NCBI GenBank assembly: GCA_016195095.1
Contig: JACQAE010000191.1
Span: 1 to 34,819 of the forward strand
DNA: 34,819 nt
From: Pseudomonadota bacterium
GTDB taxonomy: Bacteria > Pseudomonadota > Alphaproteobacteria > Rhizobiales > Xanthobacteraceae
Direction of reading: 5' to 3'
How positions within the stretch are numbered: position 1 is the stretch's first letter; the number at the start of each line of letters is the position of its first letter. Below, in pieces: positions 16,474 to 26,333 of the stretch. The translations under genes and the position numbers were made by a program. The notes under the pieces are model-generated. The model did not search any database, had not been told where the DNA came from, and saw only the letters and a list, made by a program, of their open reading frames with translations.

Positions 16474-17718
16474 TCAGGATGGCGACGTCTCGCCGGTCCT
16501 GGCCGCCTCGCCGCCGGCGATCTCCTCGGCCACGATGTCGCCGCTTGCCGCCGCCGGCGGGCCCGATGCGCGGCTTTTCGCCACCTCATTGATCAGCTTG
16601 GCGATCTGCGGCGAGCGCTCGATCAGCGCGTGGAAGTCGTGCGCGTCGAGCACCAGCAGATTTGTGCGCGTCACCGCGGCGACGGTCGCCGAACGGTTGG
16701 TATGGTGCAGCAGCGCCATCTCGCCAAAAAAATGCCCAACGCCGAGCGCTACGTTTTCGTTAGGCAGTTCGACGCGCACGTCACCCGCGGTAATGAAATA
16801 CATGCACGTCGCAGGCTCTCCGCGCCGCACGATGACGCGGCCCGCCTCGACAACCTGCGCGCGTAACAGGCGCATGATGTCGCCGATCTCGCGCGCGCCG
16901 AGCGCGGAAAACAGCGGCACCCGCGCCACCATTGTCCAGGTGACGATGAAGTCGCGGCGGCGGATTTCCTCGGAGAACGCGGTGGCGATGATCGCGACCG
17001 GCAGGGCGAAGATCATGATGCCGCCGATGATCGCGAATCCCGCCACGAACTTTCCGGCCGGCGTCACCGGCACGGTGTCGCCGTAGCCGACCGTGCACAA
17101 GGTCACGATGGCCCACCACATGGCGTCGGGAATGGTGCCGAACCGGTCGGGCTGCGCGGTGCGCTCAAGCATGTACATCAACGCGGCAAACGTCACCGTG
17201 GCGCCGAACAGGATGACGAAACAGCCGACCAGCGTGCGGCGTTCGTTATAGAGCGCGGTGAGGAGCGAGCGCACCGCCGCCGAATAGCGCGCGATCTTGA
17301 GGAAGCGGATGGCGCCAAACAAAATGAGCGGGCGCAGATCGGCCGGGAAAAACGGAACGACGACGAATGGCAGGACCGACAAGAGGTCGATGATCCCCGC
17401 GCCGCTGGCCATATAGCCCAGGCGCGCGCGCAGCGGCGTGAGCTGGAGATAAGGTGCGTGCTCGACCGTGGACCAAACGCGCAACACGTATTCCACGGCG
17501 AATACCGCCAGCGAGACATATTCAACGGCGTCGAACAATCGACCGTAGCGCGCGTCAAGCTCCGGCACCGACGCGAGGATCATCGCCGCCAGGTTGACGA
17601 TCACGATAACGACGATGCCGCGGGCGACCCAGCGACTGAGCGCGCTCACCGCATGGTCCTGCTCAAAGGCGTCATAAACAAAACGCCGCAACCCGACGGC
17701 CCCATCGTTCGACGCCAT
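16474..17718 (-). CDS. Cyclic nucleotide-gated potassium channel (six-helix ion channel with CNBD)
   Basis: A 414-aa inner-membrane channel. Hydrophobic helices occupy ~33-52, 65-82, 105-125, 130-150, 163-185 and 222-247. The pore helix and selectivity filter are at WWAIVTLCTVGYGDTVPVTP with TVGYGD at 209-214, so it should select K+. The S4 region (RFLKIARYSAAVRSLL) has few positive charges, arguing against strong voltage gating. Residues ~265-375 form a cyclic nucleotide-binding domain: GHFFGEMAL at 328-336 and NRSATVAA at 341-348, where Arg342 contacts the cyclic phosphate. The layout recalls MloK1 of Mesorhizobium. The last ~35 residues are a low-complexity Ala/Glu/Gly tail. Confidence 0.9.
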   Translation of the reverse strand: MASNDGAVGLRRFVYDAFEQDHAVSALSRWVARGIVVIVIVNLAAMILASVPELDARYGRLFDAVEYVSLAVFAVEYVLRVWSTVEHAPYLQLTPLRARLGYMASGAGIIDLLSVLPFVVVPFFPADLRPLILFGAIRFLKIARYSAAVRSLLTALYNERRTLVGCFVILFGATVTFAALMYMLERTAQPDRFGTIPDAMWWAIVTLCTVGYGDTVPVTPAGKFVAGFAIIGGIMIFALPVAIIATAFSEEIRRRDFIVTWTMVARVPLFSALGAREIGDIMRLLRAQVVEAGRVIVRRGEPATCMYFITAGDVRVELPNENVALGVGHFFGEMALLHHTNRSATVAAVTRTNLLVLDAHDFHALIERSPQIAKLINEVAKSRASGPPAAASGDIVAEEIAGGEAARTGETSPS

Positions 17719-17866
17719 GCGACAGCCCTCCGCGGGCGATCATAATGCGCGCGCGGGCTCGGGGAAACCGGATCGACCGCCGATCGCGTCGCGGGCACAT
17801 CAGCGCCCGGCGCGGGCACGATGCCGGCGGCTGGGTCGGCGCACCGCCGCGAATGGCGGGCGAATC

Positions 17867-20527
<2,661 letters not shown>

Positions 20528-20764
20528 GGGACCTCTCGCGCCGGCCTGCATGCCGGCGACGCGCGGGGATTGTTGCCGTCGCGGTTTTACCGGCGCGTCC
20601 CAACCATGTCCAGAAAGGACGGGTGCGGGCAGCGGTGGGACGAGCGCTTGCCCAACATTTACGCGCGCGGCGAACATCCGCTATAAGCAAATTCAGCATC
20701 AACCGCCGGCGCGACAAGCCTCGACGGTCCCGCCATCGTGAACCGGATTTCCCGGGCAGCGCCT

Positions 20765-21991
20765 ATGACCAGCACCGGCCAGCAAACCGCCACGACGCTG
20801 GCGACGCGCCTGCGCGGCGGGCAATTCGTCATCACCGCGGAGGTCGCGCCGCCGGTATCCTGCGACGCGCAGGACCTGCTGCGCAAGGCGATGCCGCTCA
20901 AGGGCCTCGCCGACGCGGTCAACGTCACCGACGGCGCCGGCGCGCGCGCGCATATGTCGGCGCTCGCGGCCGCCGCCATTCTCATCGATTCCGGCATCGA
21001 GCCGATCCTGCAATTGGCCTGCCGCGACCGCAACCGCATCGCGCTGCAGAGCGAGTTGATGGGGGCGGCGGCAATCGGCGTGAGCAACCTGTTGCTGCTG
21101 CGCGGCGACGATCCTTCCGCCGGCGATCAGCCCGACGCCAAGCCAGTATTCGACCTCGATTCGCAAAGCCTCATGCGCACCGCGCGCGCCATCCGCGACG
21201 ACCGCCTCCTACCCTCCGGCAGCAAGGTGGGCGGACGGGCGTCTTTCTTTCTCGGCGCGGCCGACATGCCGACCGACCCCAAGCCCGATTGGCAGCCCGA
21301 CAATCTGCGCCGCAAGATCGACGGTGGCGCGCAATTCGCGCAGACGCAATTCTGCATGGACGCCGCAATCGTGCGGCGATATCTCGCGCGACTGGCCGAT
21401 GCCGGACTGGCGCGCCGGATCTTCCTCATCATTGGCGTGTGCCCACTACGCTCGGCGAAATCGGCGACTTGGATGCGCAATCACCTTTTTGGCACCATCA
21501 TCCCCGACGCCCATGTCGAACGCATGCGGGCGGCAAGCGATCCAATCGCCGAAGGTCGGCGCATCTGCGTGGAGCTGATCGAGGAACTCGCCAGTCGAAT
21601 AGACGCCAAGGAAACGCCTTGCGATGCGAGTGCTACGGAGGGCGCCTCAGCCGACACATTTCCCTGCGCACCCCTCCCCGCAACACCACCGGCAGCGCCG
21701 CGCGCGCCACGCTCATCACGAACGGGCGCGCAGCGACCGGTGCATCATGCGGTGCATCATGCGCGGCGACTGCGACCAGGCGACCACACGCGCGCGGTCA
21801 CGCCCGCCTATGCCTCGGCCGCATCTTCCTCATCCTTATCCTCCGAACCATCATTGCCGGCGAGAATCTGCTCGGCGATCAGCCCAGAATTCTGCCGCAC
21901 CGCCGCCTCGATGCGCGCGGCGATTTCCGGATTCTGCTTGAGGAAGGTCTTGGCGTTCTCGCGCCCCTGCCCGATCCGCTGCGAATCGTAG
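20765..21991 (+). CDS. Methylenetetrahydrofolate reductase-like protein with altered, overlapping C-terminus
   Basis: A TIM-barrel protein of the MTHFR family (PF02219). Residues 1-276 align well: [10 protein letters not shown] near 21-30 with the acid Glu26, NVTDGAG at 53-59, LLLRGDDP at 110-117, AQTQFCMD at 192-199, and [16 protein letters not shown] at 239-254. Family members normally end within ~30 residues of LIEELA with a strand like GVHxMA; here that is absent in all forward frames. Instead the frame continues for ~130 low-complexity residues, the last ~60 of them antisense to the recA 3' end (21808-21991). A frameshift or deletion has probably removed the true C-terminus. A GTG start at 20738 adds nine residues. 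Whether it is active is uncertain. Confidence 0.7.
   Translation: MTSTGQQTATTLATRLRGGQFVITAEVAPPVSCDAQDLLRKAMPLKGLADAVNVTDGAGARAHMSALAAAAILIDSGIEPILQLACRDRNRIALQSELMGAAAIGVSNLLLLRGDDPSAGDQPDAKPVFDLDSQSLMRTARAIRDDRLLPSGSKVGGRASFFLGAADMPTDPKPDWQPDNLRRKIDGGAQFAQTQFCMDAAIVRRYLARLADAGLARRIFLIIGVCPLRSAKSATWMRNHLFGTIIPDAHVERMRAASDPIAEGRRICVELIEELASRIDAKETPCDASATEGASADTFPCAPLPATPPAAPRAPRSSRTGAQRPVHHAVHHARRLRPGDHTRAVTPAYASAASSSSLSSEPSLPARICSAISPEFCRTAASMRAAISGFCLRKVLAFSRPCPIRCES
21739..21762. repeat. Tandem 12-bp direct repeat
   Basis: GGTGCATCATGC occurs twice, end to end, in the tail of the MTHFR-like frame. It may mark slippage or small rearrangement where the true C-terminus was lost. Confidence 0.7.
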
Positions 21992-22899
21992 GAAAACCAG
22001 GCGCCGGATTTTTCCACCACGCCCGCCTTGACCCCGAGATCGATGATCTCGCCCATCTTGGACACGCCCTCGCCATACATGATGTCGAATTCGACCTGCT
22101 TAAACGGCGGGGCGAGCTTGTTCTTGACGACCTTCACACGCGTCTGGTTGCCGACCACCTCGTCGCGGTCCTTGATGGCGCCGATGCGGCGGATGTCGAG
22201 GCGAACGGACGCATAGAACTTGAGCGCGTTGCCGCCGGACGTGGTTTCCGGCGAACCGTACATGACGCCGATCTTCATGCGCATCTGGTTGATGAAGATG
22301 ACCATCGTATTGGAGCGGTTGATCGAGGCGGTGAGCTTGCGTAGCGCCTGCGACATCAGGCGCGCCTGCAGGCCGGGCTGGCTGTCGCCCATCTCGCCCT
22401 CAAGCTCCGCGCGCGGCACCAGCGCGGCGACCGAATCGATCACCAGGACGTCGATGGCGCCCGAGCGCACCAGCGTATCGGCGATTTCGAGCGCCTGCTC
22501 GCCGGCGTCCGGCTGCGAGATCAGGAGGTCGTCGACCTTGACCCCAAGCTTGCGCGCATAGATCGGGTCGAGCGCGTGCTCGGCGTCGATGAAGGCGCAG
22601 ATGCCGCCCTTCTTTTGCGCCTCGGCCAGGCAGTGCAAGGCGAGCGTGGTCTTGCCCGAGGATTCCGGGCCGTAGATCTCGACCACGCGTCCGCGCGGCA
22701 ATCCCCCAATGCCAAGCGCGATATCGAGGCCGAGCGAGCCGGTCGAGATCGTATCGACATCCATGGATTTCGGGTTCTTGCCGAGCCGCATGATCGAGCC
22801 CTTGCCAAAGCTGCGCTCGATCTGGGCGAGCGCCGCGTCGAGGGCCTTCGATTTGTCCATGGATTGTCCTTCGACAACACGCAGAGCCGCTTGGGCCAT
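21808..22899 (-). CDS. recA: Recombinase RecA
   Basis: A 363-aa RecA of normal length: the ATP-driven strand exchange protein and co-protease for LexA cleavage. The Walker [10 protein letters not shown] is at residues 77-85, with the Walker B-like [18 protein letters not shown], loop L1 [14 protein letters not shown], and loop L2 [22 protein letters not shown] in two parts. The acidic C-terminus ([10 protein letters not shown]) is typical. The N-terminus [20 protein letters not shown] matches rhizobial RecAs, supporting the ATG at 22899. An SOS box and promoter lie ~85-120 bp upstream. The 3' end is overlapped antisense by the MTHFR-like frame. Confidence 0.98.
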   Translation of the reverse strand: MAQAALRVVEGQSMDKSKALDAALAQIERSFGKGSIMRLGKNPKSMDVDTISTGSLGLDIALGIGGLPRGRVVEIYGPESSGKTTLALHCLAEAQKKGGICAFIDAEHALDPIYARKLGVKVDDLLISQPDAGEQALEIADTLVRSGAIDVLVIDSVAALVPRAELEGEMGDSQPGLQARLMSQALRKLTASINRSNTMVIFINQMRMKIGVMYGSPETTSGGNALKFYASVRLDIRRIGAIKDRDEVVGNQTRVKVVKNKLAPPFKQVEFDIMYGEGVSKMGEIIDLGVKAGVVEKSGAWFSYDSQRIGQGRENAKTFLKQNPEIAARIEAAVRQNSGLIAEQILAGNDGSEDKDEEDAAEA

Positions 22900-22980
22900 G
22901 TCACTCGCTCCTTATGACCGGGATTCGGAAGGCCGACAACGAAGGACCCGCCGCCATTCGCCCCCTGGCGAACAAGCAGC

Positions 22981-23009
22981 AATGTACACGATATGTTCTC
23001 CGTTCGCAA
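22981..23009 (-). promoter_or_regulatory. recA promoter
   Basis: On the minus strand, TTGCGA (23009-23004) and TACATT (22986-22981) are 17 bp apart, ~82 bp upstream of the recA start codon. The -35 box lies inside the LexA box, so LexA would block polymerase here. Confidence 0.65.
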
Positions 23010-23016
23010 TATGTTC
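23002..23016 (-). promoter_or_regulatory. LexA (SOS) box of recA
   Basis: On the minus strand the sequence is GAAC-ATATTGC-GAAC, a perfect match to the alphaproteobacterial GAAC-N7-GAAC LexA site. A further GAAC follows three bases later (22998-22995). Location over the recA -35 box is as expected for SOS repression. Confidence 0.85.
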
Positions 23017-23033
23017 TTGTGTGAGGAGTGGTA

Positions 23034-23089
23034 CTGGCCTGTTTCGACCCTCAGTGGCCTAATTTGAAAACGGCAGTGGCCTAATTTGA
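23034..23089. repeat. Three TGGCCT-type repeats resembling an IS21-family end
   Basis: Related units start TGGCCT at 23035, 23055 and 23077. The last two are identical for 16 bases (CAGTGGCCTAATTTGA), and the first is diverged (CTGGCCTGTTTCGA). IS21-family elements carry such multiple 20-22 bp-spaced repeats at their ends. No istA or istB gene is present, so this would be an orphan end at the border of the low-GC island, right beside the recA SOS box. Confidence 0.5.
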
Positions 23090-23093
23090 TTTT

Positions 23094-23318
23094 TCACCAC
23101 GTAGCGAAGCCGAAAAGAATCGTTGCTCCAACGAATGCTGCAACCATAATCATGAATGCCGCAATGCCGATTAGTCTGACTATCAGCCCATAGAGATACC
23201 GCCGTTCGGCAGTCTGAGCGGCGGTCGTTGGGAACACCCTTTGAGCAAGGCGGTTCGCTTGAAAGGTGACGAATAGGCTTAAAGCAAGCCATGCGGCGAT
23301 GGCGACAAATTTTTCCAT
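23094..23318 (-). CDS. Small two-helix membrane protein, unknown function
   Basis: A 74-aa protein (79 aa from a GTG at 23333). It has two hydrophobic helices at about residues 4-20 (VAIAAWLALSLFVTFQA) and 47-72 (LIVRLIGIAAFMIMVAAF then ATILFGF), joined by a polar loop rich in Arg, Gln and Thr. This is an integral membrane hairpin, probably of the inner membrane. I do not recognise the family. It lies 27 bp downstream of the 237-aa gene on the same strand and shares its lower GC content, so the two look like one transferred unit. A hairpin spans the junction. The 3' end touches the IS21-like repeats. Confidence 0.55.
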   Translation of the reverse strand: MEKFVAIAAWLALSLFVTFQANRLAQRVFPTTAAQTAERRYLYGLIVRLIGIAAFMIMVAAFVGATILFGFATW

Positions 23319-23330
23319 CCCTATAGGCCC

Positions 23331-23370
23331 CACAAAGAAGCCGCCTCAGATGGCGGCTTCCTTCTTTGTG
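23331..23370 (-). repeat. Long hairpin at the junction of the two island genes
   Basis: CACAAAGAAGCCGCC (23331-23345) pairs with GGCGGCTTC...CTTTGTG (23352-23370), interrupted by four extra bases. The loop holds the stop codon of the 237-aa gene, and the distal arm touches the alternative GTG start of the membrane protein. It could act as a partial terminator or couple translation. Confidence 0.55.
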
Positions 23371-24059
23371 GTTAGCGGCAATAGCGCTTTATTCGCCTCT
23401 AGTGCCTTCACTAAGCGATCAACGGCAGCCGCATCCGAAAGCACTGCCGACACCTCCAAAAGATCGCCGTTAAAAGACACGCGCATGGGGACTGGCGCTG
23501 CTGGCGGGGTAAGTCGGGACGTGCCTTGGTTCCCGGTCGTCTGCATCGCGGCCTCCTGACTTTTAACGAGCTGTCCGCCCTGTTGCGCAGGATATACCCC
23601 CGATTCTAGCGTTACAAGGTCCATCGTCTCTTTGTAGACCTCTATAACGCGGTCCAAAGCGTCAGCAGCGAATTTCCGACGAATTAGATAAACCCGCAGA
23701 TTCTCGTCACTAGGCCGTGATCCCTCCCACTCTTCCTTAATCGCTGCGAAGAGCGGATGCTTGAACGCGGCGTCGTTGATCGCGCGCTGCTTTTCCTCAG
23801 GAGTTGAGGGGAAAAGTATAGACATCGCCAACGGAGACACTTTCACCTTGTCCCCAGTTACTTCCTCCAAAAGCCCATAATTTTCGATAGCTGAGATCAT
23901 GCGCTTGGCCAACCCGTGGAGGGTCGTATAGCCAATATGCTTCGCGACAACTTCTTTCGGTGCCGTCCGGTGCTGCTCGGCCACCTGTATTGTAGCAACC
24001 AATTTAATGGCCTCTGGCAAGCTCAGCGCTGGGTAATTTGGGCTACGAATGCGCGACAT
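23346..24059 (-). CDS. Hypothetical 237-aa protein, possible winged-helix N-terminal region
   Basis: I do not recognise a named family with certainty. The N-terminus reads SPNYPALSLPEAIKLVATI, then KEVVAKHIGYTTLHGLAKRM, then ENYGLLEEVTGDKVKVSPLA. This looks like a winged-helix or DUF5343-like fold in which the first helices pair with a short beta-wing. I recall similar SPNYP-starting proteins scattered in mobile regions of rhizobia. The middle (residues ~90-145) is helical; the C-terminal third has a Gln/Pro linker (~165-190) and a short domain with VSFNGDLLEVSAVLSDAAAV. GC content is clearly lower than that of neighbours. The ATG at 24059 has GGAGG eight bases upstream and a good promoter behind it. 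Confidence 0.75.
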   Translation of the reverse strand: MSRIRSPNYPALSLPEAIKLVATIQVAEQHRTAPKEVVAKHIGYTTLHGLAKRMISAIENYGLLEEVTGDKVKVSPLAMSILFPSTPEEKQRAINDAAFKHPLFAAIKEEWEGSRPSDENLRVYLIRRKFAADALDRVIEVYKETMDLVTLESGVYPAQQGGQLVKSQEAAMQTTGNQGTSRLTPPAAPVPMRVSFNGDLLEVSAVLSDAAAVDRLVKALEANKALLPLTTKKEAAI

Positions 24060-24087
24060 ATCCAATACCTCCGATTTATCTTCGAAG

Positions 24088-24116
24088 CATATAGAGCACG
24101 TCGCTAACACCGTCAA
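24088..24116 (-). promoter_or_regulatory. Sigma-70-type promoter of the 237-aa gene
   Basis: On the minus strand, TTGACG (24116-24111) and TATATG (24093-24088) are separated by exactly 17 bp, ~30 bp before the start codon at 24059. This is one of the best promoter matches in the window. Confidence 0.65.
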
Positions 24117-24259
24117 CGTTCTTTTCCTGACAAATCAAAATATAACTTGCGTAACAGAAAATGGCGTTATAATCTGCGTTCACTGGATTGGAGATCGTAA
24201 TGACCAGAAGGGTCGAGAGCCCCAGCCGCGCTGGCCGAGCGTCGGGGGTGGAAAAAGGA

Positions 24260-24302
24260 AGGGCCGCTGCGATCTCCCCTGAATAAGGAACGCAACGGCC
24301 CT
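24260..24302 (-). terminator. Possible intrinsic terminator (minus strand)
   Basis: AGGGCCGCTGCG (24260-24271) pairs with CGCAACGGCCCT (24291-24302) with one wobble, around a ~19-nt loop. Read on the minus strand the stem is followed by TTCCTTTTTCC. It sits between the tRNA-like sequence and the island genes and would stop leftward transcription. Confidence 0.45.
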
Positions 24303-24319
24303 GCAATTGGCTTCAATAC

Positions 24320-24395
24320 TGCCCCTTAGTCTAACGGTAGGACGCTCGCTTTTACAGGCTGGGAGGTCCGGGTCCAAATCCCGGCGGGGCCGCCA
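24320..24395 (+). tRNA. tRNA-like sequence, degenerate; identity uncertain (possible UUA anticodon)
   Basis: The sequence folds as a tRNA in most parts. The acceptor stem has five pairs (GCCCC at 24321-24325 with GGGGC at 24386-24390) but mismatched ends. The D arm is GTCT/GGAC with loop AACGGTA, and the T arm CCGGG/CCCGG has loop TCCAAAT. A discriminator G and encoded CCA (24393-24395) follow. U8, A14, GG18-19, A21, T54, C56 and A58 are kept. The anticodon stem is poor: CTCGC (24345-24349) does not pair with the 3' side. With standard numbering the anticodon would be TTA (24352-24354), an ochre-reading form, but UUU or UAC are possible if the loop shifts. T-loop position 55 is C, not T. It is probably a mobile-element tRNA or a decayed one. 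Confidence 0.5.
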
Positions 24396-24839
24396 AGGAT
24401 GCGAATTAGTGGGACCGCCCGGGCTGCAACCCTGACGATCCCGATCAACCGCACCGGGGATGAGCCCGAAGCGAATGACGGTCTGGCAAATATACGCCCT
24501 GCAAGGCAGCTTTGCTAGAGTCTCGCCGAAATCCATCCCTTCAACCCGAAAGATGAGCTTCGTGGACGTCCTCCGCGCGAAAAGCAAATTGACGACATTG
24601 CGGCGCGCTGCGACGGCCTTGTTCGCACCGGCGGACCTTGGAGATCGCGCAAGAATGGCGGGTGGACAAATCCGGCCCGCGCCGCCATCCGCGCCTTTCC
24701 GCTACCAGCAATGATCGCTCATGCGGCCGGACGCTCACGTCCACCGGCGTAAAACCATCGGCGCTTGTCCGCGCGTTCTTCACCGGCCGAGCGTTGACGA
24801 ACCCCGGCGTTCAGGCCCGGGTCATTTGCGTCAAAAAAA
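24396..24839. other. Gene-free stretch right of the tRNA-like sequence
   Basis: I find no supportable gene, repeat or RNA here. Short open frames exist on both strands, but none has a convincing ribosome site or a recognisable protein. GC content returns gradually to the chromosomal level. Confidence 0.4.
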
Positions 24840-25202
24840 CTATTTCACCTGGCTCAGCAGGTTGCCGCAGGCTTCCGCCACCTTGCGGTCGGGCTCCGAG
24901 CCGGGGAACGTCGTCCAGCCGGCCTTCTCGATGATCTCATCGCGTTTCCATGAGTCGGCCTTCTTGAGCGCCTGCATATTCGTGCCGACGTCGGCGGAGC
25001 GCTGGAACTTGTCGGCGCAGATGGGAGCCAACACGCGCACAATGCTCGCCTGTTCGGCATCGCGAACCTGCTTCACCACGTTACTGTGCAGCGTCCATCC
25101 GCCCCAGTTGAAGCCGATGAGCATGGTCGCCGCCGCGCCGGCGGCCGCGCCTTGCAAAAGACGGGTCAGCGAATCGCCTCGTAGGATCGGTGGAAGTTGC
25201 AT
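24840..25202 (-). CDS. Conserved membrane-anchored hypothetical protein (120 aa)
   Basis: A 120-aa protein with one N-terminal hydrophobic segment at ~15-34 (LLQGAAAGAAATMLIGFNWG followed by GW). A soluble C-terminal part follows with two cysteines (IVRVLAPICADKFQ at ~62; ACGNLLSQ near the end) that could form a disulphide outside the inner membrane. The pattern LPPILRGD...GFNWGGW...APIC.DKFQ...W....GW...PG recalls a hypothetical family I know from Bradyrhizobium and relatives, with no assigned role. The ATG at 25202 is preferred because the frame further upstream is Arg-rich and unlike the family. Confidence 0.75.
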   Translation of the reverse strand: MQLPPILRGDSLTRLLQGAAAGAAATMLIGFNWGGWTLHSNVVKQVRDAEQASIVRVLAPICADKFQRSADVGTNMQALKKADSWKRDEIIEKAGWTTFPGSEPDRKVAEACGNLLSQVK

Positions 25203-25865
25203 GGTTTTCACCTTTTGATGCGTGGGACTTGCCAATGCGAGGGACTTTCGCCGCAAGATTCGCAATGAGGGCGGCGATGCCCGGACGCGGCGTTGCCAAC
25301 ATCCGCGCCAAACACAGCTCAAATTGAAGTGCGAATTGCCTGCCGACGGCACCGGCGCTGCCAATGAGAGGTAACGGAGACTTCGGAAGATCCCCGATTT
25401 GCGGGCAGTGCTTCGGGCAAGGGATTTCTTGCCGTGTCTACTAATATGGGGCGCCGAAAGCTGGAAACAATAACTTCACGGCAAAGATTAGGTGCGCAAC
25501 CGACACTTAATTCTTCATGCGCCCATCGGCCGAGCGGGCGAAAAGTATCGCGCATGGCAAACGCCTTGCTGACGTTTGCGAACGTTCCGCACGAGCGACC
25601 GGTGCGGGCGCGGGCGTCAAACCGCGCGCCGCGGCGACACCTGTCGCCTCATCGCGCCGCGCGGTCGGCCAACCGTCACCAATGAACGCCAATCGCGGGT
25701 GATTTCATTCGCCTATCAATTGCCGCTTCGCTTCGAATTGGACGCCGCAAGCGAGCCTCCCTAGGTTTGATCCTCGCCCACCGGTCCGCCGAAACGCGCC
25801 CGGCGAGAATTTGGTCGGTGCCGGCGGTGGCCGGGCGCATGGCTTCTGTTTCAGGGAGAGTTGCG
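25203..25865. other. Gene-free stretch before the cupin gene
   Basis: About 660 bases without a supportable gene. The part at 25435-25515 is locally AT-rich and may carry regulatory sequence or decayed DNA. Short frames on both strands lack ribosome sites and recognisable content. Confidence 0.4.
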
Positions 25866-26264
25866 ATGAGGGCTCTGACGGGGATTTGCATACTTGCGTC
25901 GATCTGCGCGGGTTCGGCTGTTGCGCAGCCCCTCCCCGCCAAGGTGGCGCCGCTTCTCAAGGAAGCAATGGCCGAATGGCCCGGCAAGGAACTGCGGTCT
26001 TTCCTTGTCGAATTTCCTCCCGGCGGCGAATCCGTGCCGCATACCCATCTCGGCGCGATTTTCGTGTATGTGCTCAAGGGGACGTGGGCCATGCAGCTTG
26101 AAGGCTCGCCGCTCGCGACATTGCGCGAGGGGCAGGTCGTCTATGAGCGCGCCAACCACAAGCATCTCGTTTCCCGCAACGCCAGTTCAACCGAACCGCT
26201 GCAACTCGTCGTCTTTTATGTCTCCGATCCAGGCGCGGCGGTCTCCGTGCCGATCGCGAAGTAG
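25866..26264 (+). CDS. Exported cupin domain protein
   Basis: A 132-aa protein with a signal peptide (residues 1-20, LTGICILASICAGSAVAQ) and a single cupin barrel. The first cupin motif is PHTHLGAIFVYVLKG (His59 and His61 as metal ligands, with a shortened variant of the usual Glu), and the second holds ANHKH (His98/His100). It should be a periplasmic metal-binding protein; the substrate is unknown. The ATG at 25866 is set by the signal peptide and GGGAGAG seven bases upstream. It is convergent with the LysR regulator. Confidence 0.85.
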   Translation: MRALTGICILASICAGSAVAQPLPAKVAPLLKEAMAEWPGKELRSFLVEFPPGGESVPHTHLGAIFVYVLKGTWAMQLEGSPLATLREGQVVYERANHKHLVSRNASSTEPLQLVVFYVSDPGAAVSVPIAK

Positions 26265-26333
26265 CGCGCTGGCACGGCGGCGAAAAATCCAGACCTCGCG
26301 GCGCGCCGCATATCGGCGGCGCCAATTCCGGCA

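Noticed and set aside
20528-20764. Possible S-adenosylmethionine-type riboswitch before the MTHFR-like gene
   Set aside because: I could not match the region to a SAM-II or SAH riboswitch core by eye; the gap seems to be an ordinary divergent promoter region.
24049-24282. Small plus-strand frame opposite the promoter of the 237-aa gene
   Set aside because: It overlaps a good minus-strand promoter and ribosome site and has no recognisable content.
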